Below are positions 63,698 through 64,000 of a stretch of 64,000 nucleotides of DNA, piece by piece (position 1 is the stretch's first letter; each line of letters begins with the position of its first letter). The translations under genes and the position numbers were made by a program. The notes beneath the pieces were generated by a model, which had not been told where the DNA came from, did no database searches, and saw nothing but the letters and a program-made list of their open reading frames with translations. Source of the DNA: UBA8438 sp963934795 (GTDB taxonomy: Bacteria; Acidobacteriota; Vicinamibacteria; Vicinamibacterales; UBA8438); the NCBI GenBank assembly GCA_963934795.1, contig CAWWAF010000007.1, forward strand, positions 1-64,000. Direction: 5' to 3'.

Positions 63698-64000
63698 GCC
63701 GTATCTTCCCACATGGTCAGCGAGCCTCATGCCGTCCACCCAGAGCCTCGCCGCGACGCGGCATGACAGGCTGCCCGCCCCATCATCACGTCGGCGAGAC
63801 CGTCGTCAGCGGCAGACTCGATCCTGGCGCCAGAATGTGCGCACTGCCGTAGTCTCCTGAGGGGCCGCCACTGCGAGCGGCATTCCGCGAGCCTCCTGGT
63901 CCTCCTCGAAAGACACGGCGCGACACCATCCGCCGCGCCCGCAGAATCCGATACACTGGCGGACCATCTGAACCACCGGTGTGCGCTTTTCTTGAATACG
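63698..64000. other. Right end, no gene seen
   Basis: About 300 bases upstream of pepE on the minus strand. No frame looks coding and no promoter or RNA structure was recognised; it may hold the pepE promoter or the edge of the next gene. Confidence 0.4.

Noticed and set aside
1..64000. CRISPR arrays, tRNA or rRNA genes, insertion sequences
   Set aside because: No regularly spaced repeat set, no tRNA-like cloverleaf or rRNA segment and no transposase frame was seen by eye; a covariance-model search would be needed to exclude a tRNA.

Overview
The window is high-GC bacterial chromosome, dense with genes on both strands, with no rRNA, tRNA, CRISPR array, insertion sequence or phage block that I could find. 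The gene content points to Acidobacteriota, most likely Vicinamibacteria. The signs are several secreted PQQ-type beta-propeller proteins with a DWPQ(F/W)xG start, a TonB-dependent receptor with an N-terminal carboxypeptidase-regulatory domain and the AEYGRVSGAV plug signature, two secreted proteins of the PRTADGxPDLxGxW type, a fragment of an ADOP-type orphan permease, and DUF4159, DUF547 and DUF3047 proteins. This is an inference from family content; no marker gene is present.

Layout. 1-5.1 kb: a polysaccharide or natural-product edge with a SAM methyltransferase, a sugar nucleotide epimerase, a DegT aminotransferase, an MbtH-like protein, an Sfp-type phosphopantetheinyl transferase and, convergent to it, a metallophosphoesterase that closely resembles mycobacterial PptH. 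No NRPS or PKS is in the window. 5.2-14.5 kb: a second (lipoprotein) metallophosphoesterase, an ABC exporter whose ATPase gene is broken twice while the permease is intact, a two-module M16 protease, an SRPBCC-like protein and a long quinoprotein dehydrogenase closed by a clear terminator. 14.6-25.8 kb: an alpha/beta hydrolase, a cation-chloride cotransporter, a TonB receptor split by an in-frame TGA, a LOG-family protein, a secreted HMA-domain pair, a beta-propeller quinoprotein-like protein, DUF4159, a hotdog thioesterase and a STAS protein. 25.8-42.8 kb: mostly exported proteins (two cyclase-family paralogues, beta-propellers, kelch, DUF547/DUF3047 operon, two CxxCH proteins, DUF4920, DUF2807), with an amidase, a patatin and a monomeric isocitrate dehydrogenase. 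42.9-56.5 kb: glutaminyl cyclase, a Cys-free racemase homologue, further quinoprotein-like genes, an LLM oxidoreductase, a COG2509-type FAD protein, an ADOP remnant, cupin, dienelactone hydrolase, holin-like membrane protein, methyltransferase and aldose dehydrogenase. 56.8-63.7 kb: leuA, a membrane glycosyltransferase-like gene split by TAG, the second PRTADG protein, a metallo-beta-lactamase-fold/small Cys-rich protein operon and a peptidase E.

How it fits together. The strongest theme is the periplasm: about half of the genes have signal peptides or lipoboxes, and at least six encode quinoprotein-like propellers, so the region serves extracytoplasmic oxidation of organic substrates together with protein and peptide turnover. 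Genes are mostly single or in two-gene translationally coupled units (ATGA or GTGA overlaps). The most notable points are the PPTase/PptH-like pair next to MbtH and three otherwise well-preserved genes each interrupted by a stop codon one C-to-T change away from the expected sense codon.
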